Assembly: GCF_020520425.1 (NCBI RefSeq)
Contig: NC_079490.1
Location: forward strand, 2,852,001-2,916,000
Length of the DNA stretch: 64,000 nucleotides
DNA from: Spinacia oleracea
Taxonomy: Eukaryota; Streptophyta; Magnoliopsida; Caryophyllales; Amaranthaceae
Direction: 5' to 3'
Below the pieces are notes generated by a model, which was given only the letters and a program-made list of their open reading frames with translations, did no database searches and was not told where the DNA came from. The position numbers and the translations under genes were made by a program. Each line of letters opens with the position of its first letter. Within the stretch, counting starts at the first letter, position 1. Shown in pieces: positions 60,271-64,000 of the stretch.

Positions 60271-63200
60271 TCAAGGATGGGCCGAAAAGTAGGCCAAGAG
60301 GCCCACAAGAGGAGCATTAATGTATGTTGTGGGCTCAGACTCTTGAAAGTAAGGCCTAGAATCCGGGAATGCATCCGTGACGTTAGGCCCGCCAACAACC
60401 GCACCAACGAGCTTATTCGGGTTAGGATTAGGGCTAAGGAAATATCGAGAGCCCGCTTTACAACCAATATGGGCCGGATGAACATGGACCGATGGTAGTG
60501 AGCTTCCCCTGTGGTGTATCCTTTGTGGATATCGTGGTCCATAGCCCACCATGTATGACATCCTTATTGGATTATCCCCTAGTATGTAATTCACCTGCCA
60601 TAAACATCCCAAAAGAAGAAAAATAAGTTAAAACAATGTAAAGAAAATTATTTCATGCCCTAGATAATATTAGTATTTATGTACCGATAACGATTTTAAC
60701 GATTAAAAGACGCTGATAAACATAAAAGTAGAAAGTTACATCCAAAAAAAAAAAAACAGAGGAAGTATGATTCAATAGAACACCGATGAGTACGTTAAGG
60801 AATATCTAACCACGTTACATTTTCCAAGATTGGTGTTGCTATATTAAAATTCGCAAGAGGTTGACGAAGCTAAAAAAGGGTATCCTGAGCAATTATATTG
60901 GATGGTGTATCTTCCTATATATACTTCCTCCGTTCTTTTTAGTTGACACATTTTGAGTTTCAATTATGTTGAGGATCTGATACAGAAAACACCTCCTCCC
61001 ATGCGAAAAAAAATTGATTTCATGTGTTTCTAAAATAGCAATGGTTGTGCAATCTACATATGTACTCGACTACTCGTTCTTATGATGAGAAGTTGGGCTA
61101 ATGTGACGAACAGTTGTTGAGGATCTCAATGGCCAGGGTGGGCCAGGAACCCCCGAACGAAAAATTTATTATTGTACTTTTAGTTCCATCCCTCTAAAAC
61201 TGTATATCTCATACTATGTTGCTTAATTTTTCTATTAACATAAATACTTTAAACTGTTCAAGATCCTACACTGGCTCACAATAAATTTATGAACTAGTGG
61301 GTGTAGTGATGCAAACAAAGTTCCAAATTTGAAGGGCAATATATAAAAAAAGTCAAAAAAGAAATCCGTTGTGATGTGATAAAAGTGTCCTTAAAAATCA
61401 AAGTGGGTGTACACATACATTTGGGGCAGATAGTACATTATTAGTACACTGTACACCCCTACACCATAAGGGAAGAAGATAGATGCCTTGACTTTGCAAG
61501 ATTATCATTGGATTTATTGTTCTGTCTACCATTTTCCACTCCCAAAATTATTCTCCCATGTGGGACCAACTATAATTATTGTAAGTGAAACATGTGATAC
61601 TATTTATTATTCATGTAAATTTTTTCTATGGTACTAATTATTTTTACGATTTTACATAAGTTTGACTCGACCTATAATTTTAGTGATGGACTGGATTCAC
61701 TAACTTAACTTTGTAGGGATGGTAGCTAGTCTCTTTTAAAAGTACTTCGTACGGGAAAATTTGTCACATGTATAGTAGTTCATTGTCGTTAGTCGATCCT
61801 TAATCTAACTGGTTTTAAAAGGATTAATTAGTTCGTGTTGGCCCTGAACTCAAATATTTTGTGTCATGCCAATTACAAGTTTATAATGGTTCTCCGGCCT
61901 TACCTCTTTAATTGATTACAATGCGTCTTGTATAAGTAAAAACTACATCTATATGTTATGTTAGCTGGACTATTCATTTTATCTCAAATACCCGTGCCAG
62001 ATCCTTAACACTCGAACGTGAGAACCGACACTTCGACATTTCAATTTAGACCAAAATCAAGCAATTTTTTTACAAAATTTTCATTTCGAATACTTAAACA
62101 TACATCCCCTGACCAATATGAATAACCGAGTCCAGATAACATAATTTATAATAATTCACTCCGTATACGCTACAGTTGAACTCATCATTTTATCTCAAAT
62201 ACTCGTGTTAGATCCTCAACACTCGAACATAAGTATCGACACTTGCACACTTCATTTTTTACCAGAATCATGCAATTTTTTTCACAAAATAGTCATTTTT
62301 AAACATACGTACATCCATATCCAATATGAATATGCATAAAATGTAACGGTAATGTTATTGTATGGTTTATATCATTGGTCCCCCAAAATTAGATTATGGT
62401 ACTCCATATAAATATATGATGATATATGATGGTGACAATATAATGGGAAGAAAAAAATTTACCTGACGTTTGGCAAATTGTTTTAAGAGGGCAGAAGAAG
62501 CTACAATTCCGCCACATGGCACTTGGTGATTGGAGTGGCTTAGATAGTTAGAGTATGCTAGAAGTAGGAAAGACAAAGACGTTACATGCTGCATGTTACT
62601 CCCTCCTGCCTTGAAGATCAGTCCTCCTACCAATTTCAATTTCAATTTCAATTTCAATTTCAATTTCGATCAGTTTTGTATTTCGTAAATGGTTTTATTT
62701 TTAATATACGTATGTTTTAACTCTATTTTATAAAGATCTTTACAGTTACTATTTAAATAAATACTCTCTCCGTCCCTTAATACTCGCACCGGTTTGACAG
62801 GTGCGGACTTTAAGATACTTGAATTGACTTATTAATTTAATGGGTGGTACTGTAGATGATAGTGTGGTATTTTTTTTAATATAGTTAGTCGAAAATGTGT
62901 AAGGGGTGGGGAGTGGTGAGTGGGGGGTGTGAATTTTTAAATGTTTTTTTGTAGGGAGTATGGGTGTAGGTGGGTTAGTAGGTAAGTGCGAGAAATAATA
63001 TAATATTGGTAAAAAAATTCATTTATAGAAGCGGTGCAAGTATTAAAGGACGGCCCGAAAAGGAAAGCGGTGCGAGTATTAAGGGACGGAGGGAGTATTA
63101 AGATAAAAGTAGAAAAATTGGTTAAATATAATAATATATGGATAAAGTAAGAGAAATGTGTAAAAATATGAGTGGTTGGAAGAAGAAAAAATGAATAAAT

Positions 63201-63497
63201 TAAGAGAAAGTGAGTGGAAAATTGTAAATATTGTGGGGGTAAGAAGGGTAAGGTAGTAAATTTTCATGTCAAACTGTAGAATAAAGCAAAGTGTAAAGAA
63301 AATTATGAAACAGACTAAAACGGAAAGTGTAAAGATCATTTTAAAACGGAGATAGTACAACTTAATTACGGGTTACGATCATTACCTGGAGAGTATTGGA
63401 CTTGTGGATGAGCAACTCCGGGAATTACAGAGCATATGAAGTCGTCCGCGTTGTTCTTAAAACTTCTCAAGTCCTCAGCTCTGCCCATCAACACTTC
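60271..63497 (-). CDS. GH9B endo-1,4-beta-glucanase, last three exons (5' part outside window)
   Basis: Minus-strand exons 63497-63386, 62626-62463 and 60594-60271 give the last 199 residues in phase. They read [20 protein letters not shown], then [20 protein letters not shown] and [10 protein letters not shown], then [20 protein letters not shown] and [12 protein letters not shown]. The second GH9 signature is complete ([19 protein letters not shown]), including the catalytic acid Glu and the Asp before it; the protein ends [10 protein letters not shown] with no CBM49, so subclass B. The C-terminal text is closest in memory to Arabidopsis GH9B8. The enzyme is secreted and acts on wall glucans. 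The earlier exons lie beyond 64000. Confidence 0.93.
60920..60985. mobile_element. Stowaway-type end fragment in the GH9 intron
   Basis: TACTTCCTCCGTTCTTTTTAGTTGACACA opens like a Stowaway but no partner end follows nearby. The rest of this 1.9-kb intron before 61975 is AT-rich with nothing else recognised. Confidence 0.45.
61975..62335 (+). repeat. Two tandem copies of the dispersed GACACTCG repeat
   Basis: 61975-62135 and 62165-62335 share [63 protein letters not shown] and CCAATATGAATA. Both lie in the last GH9 intron. Confidence 0.75.
62631..62668 (+). repeat. TTTCAA hexanucleotide run at a splice acceptor
   Basis: Six or so TTTCAA units lie on the intron side of the GH9 exon starting at 62626. 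On the gene strand they read GAAATT, so they occupy the place of the polypyrimidine tract. Confidence 0.8.
62764..63095. mobile_element. Stowaway MITE in the GH9 intron
   Basis: 332 bp with inverted ends CTCTCTCCGTCCCTTAATAC and CTCCCTCCGTCCCTTAATAC, both continuing TCGCACCG, and TA on each side (62762-62763, 63096-63097). Confidence 0.88.
63240..63360. mobile_element. Stowaway-type end fragment
   Basis: AATTATGAAACAGACTAAAACGGAAAGTG..AAAACGGAGATAGTA matches one end of a common plant Stowaway family. The other end was not found. Confidence 0.45.
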
Positions 63498-64000
63498 CTA
63501 TAATCAACCATCACACAACCGCGCTCTCATGTTAATTAAACTTTTTTTTTTATCGTGATTAAATTAATAACTATAAAAAGTACTACCTCCGTTTCAATAA
63601 GAGATGACGATAATAATTAACTTTACATTTATTATTTTTATTTAATATGGAGAATTGATAACACAATGTTAAATGAATTAGGTCAAACATAGCTATAAGT
63701 ATATGAAAGCAGAAGGTAATGGCCAGAATGGGAAGTTCTGCAATTTTCTCACTGTGTTTTTCAGCCTTATGGCACATGCATCTGCCCACTTATATTTCAC
63801 TACTATTTCCACATATTTTACAAATAATATTTAATAAAATAATTTTCAAATAAGAAAAATAAAAAATTTGGATTTTGGATATAATAAAAAAAAATTGCAG
63901 CAAATGCATGTATCACAAATTCACACACATATAATAGTGTATTGGTTCAATCAAGCAAGGATAACTCACGTTAGTCCTTTTTATTTTCTTATCGAAAACA
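63498..64000. other. Upstream GH9 intron, to window edge
   Basis: AT-rich; a Stowaway-like CTACCTCCGTTTCAATAAG occurs at about 63585. No GH9 exon was recognised here. Confidence 0.5.

Noticed and set aside
63583-63789. A small frame starting MGRCMCHKAE
   Set aside because: No similarity to GH9 or another family, and it lies in AT-rich intron sequence next to a MITE end.

Overview
The window is nuclear DNA of a flowering plant. It carries plant-only gene families with many short introns: HAP2/GCS1, a CRT-like plastid transporter, PPR proteins, a calcium-dependent protein kinase and a GH9 endoglucanase. These sit among plant-type transposable elements. Codon and repeat style suggest a eudicot, possibly Caryophyllales (beet/spinach/goosefoot type), but that is inference only.

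Layout. 1-9955 is the right-hand part of a young-looking Ty3/gypsy Tat-type element: a sense gag-pol frame, a 46-bp tandem array, an antisense extra gene and the 3' LTR. 9956-11.3 kb is AT-rich spacer. 11.3-22.8 kb is a pile of older elements: a gag scrap, a 749-bp hAT element with a perfect 8-bp target duplication, a 2,915-bp solo LTR with a perfect 5-bp duplication, relics of another antisense-type Tat gene, and a decayed minus-strand gypsy element with its 5' LTR and primer site. From 23.9 kb the window is gene-rich: a THA8-like short PPR gene (+); HAP2/GCS1 (-, 18 exons worked out here); CLT1 (+, 10 exons); an intronless 1,034-residue PPR gene (+); STR12, a PpiC/rhodanese protein (+, 8 exons); CPK17/34 (+, 8 exons); and the last three exons of a GH9B endoglucanase (-), whose 5' end lies beyond 64000.

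For every multi-exon gene the exon phases close exactly and every join keeps the family alignment. One HAP2 intron uses a GC donor.

Gene context. In Arabidopsis the CPK34, STR12 and CLT1 orthologues carry neighbouring locus numbers (recalled as At5g19360, At5g19370 and At5g19380), so 38.5-59.5 kb looks like a conserved block with a PPR gene inside it. HAP2 (sperm fusogen) and CPK17/34 (pollen-tube kinases) are both male-gametophyte genes in Arabidopsis; whether their proximity matters is unknown. The introns are crowded with short non-autonomous DNA transposons (several hAT families with 8-bp duplications, Harbinger and Stowaway MITEs). Intron 1 of the THA8-like gene also holds a fragment of the RNA polymerase II subunit gene NRPB3 fused to an LTR remnant, and CLT1 intron 1 holds a U6 snRNA-derived array.
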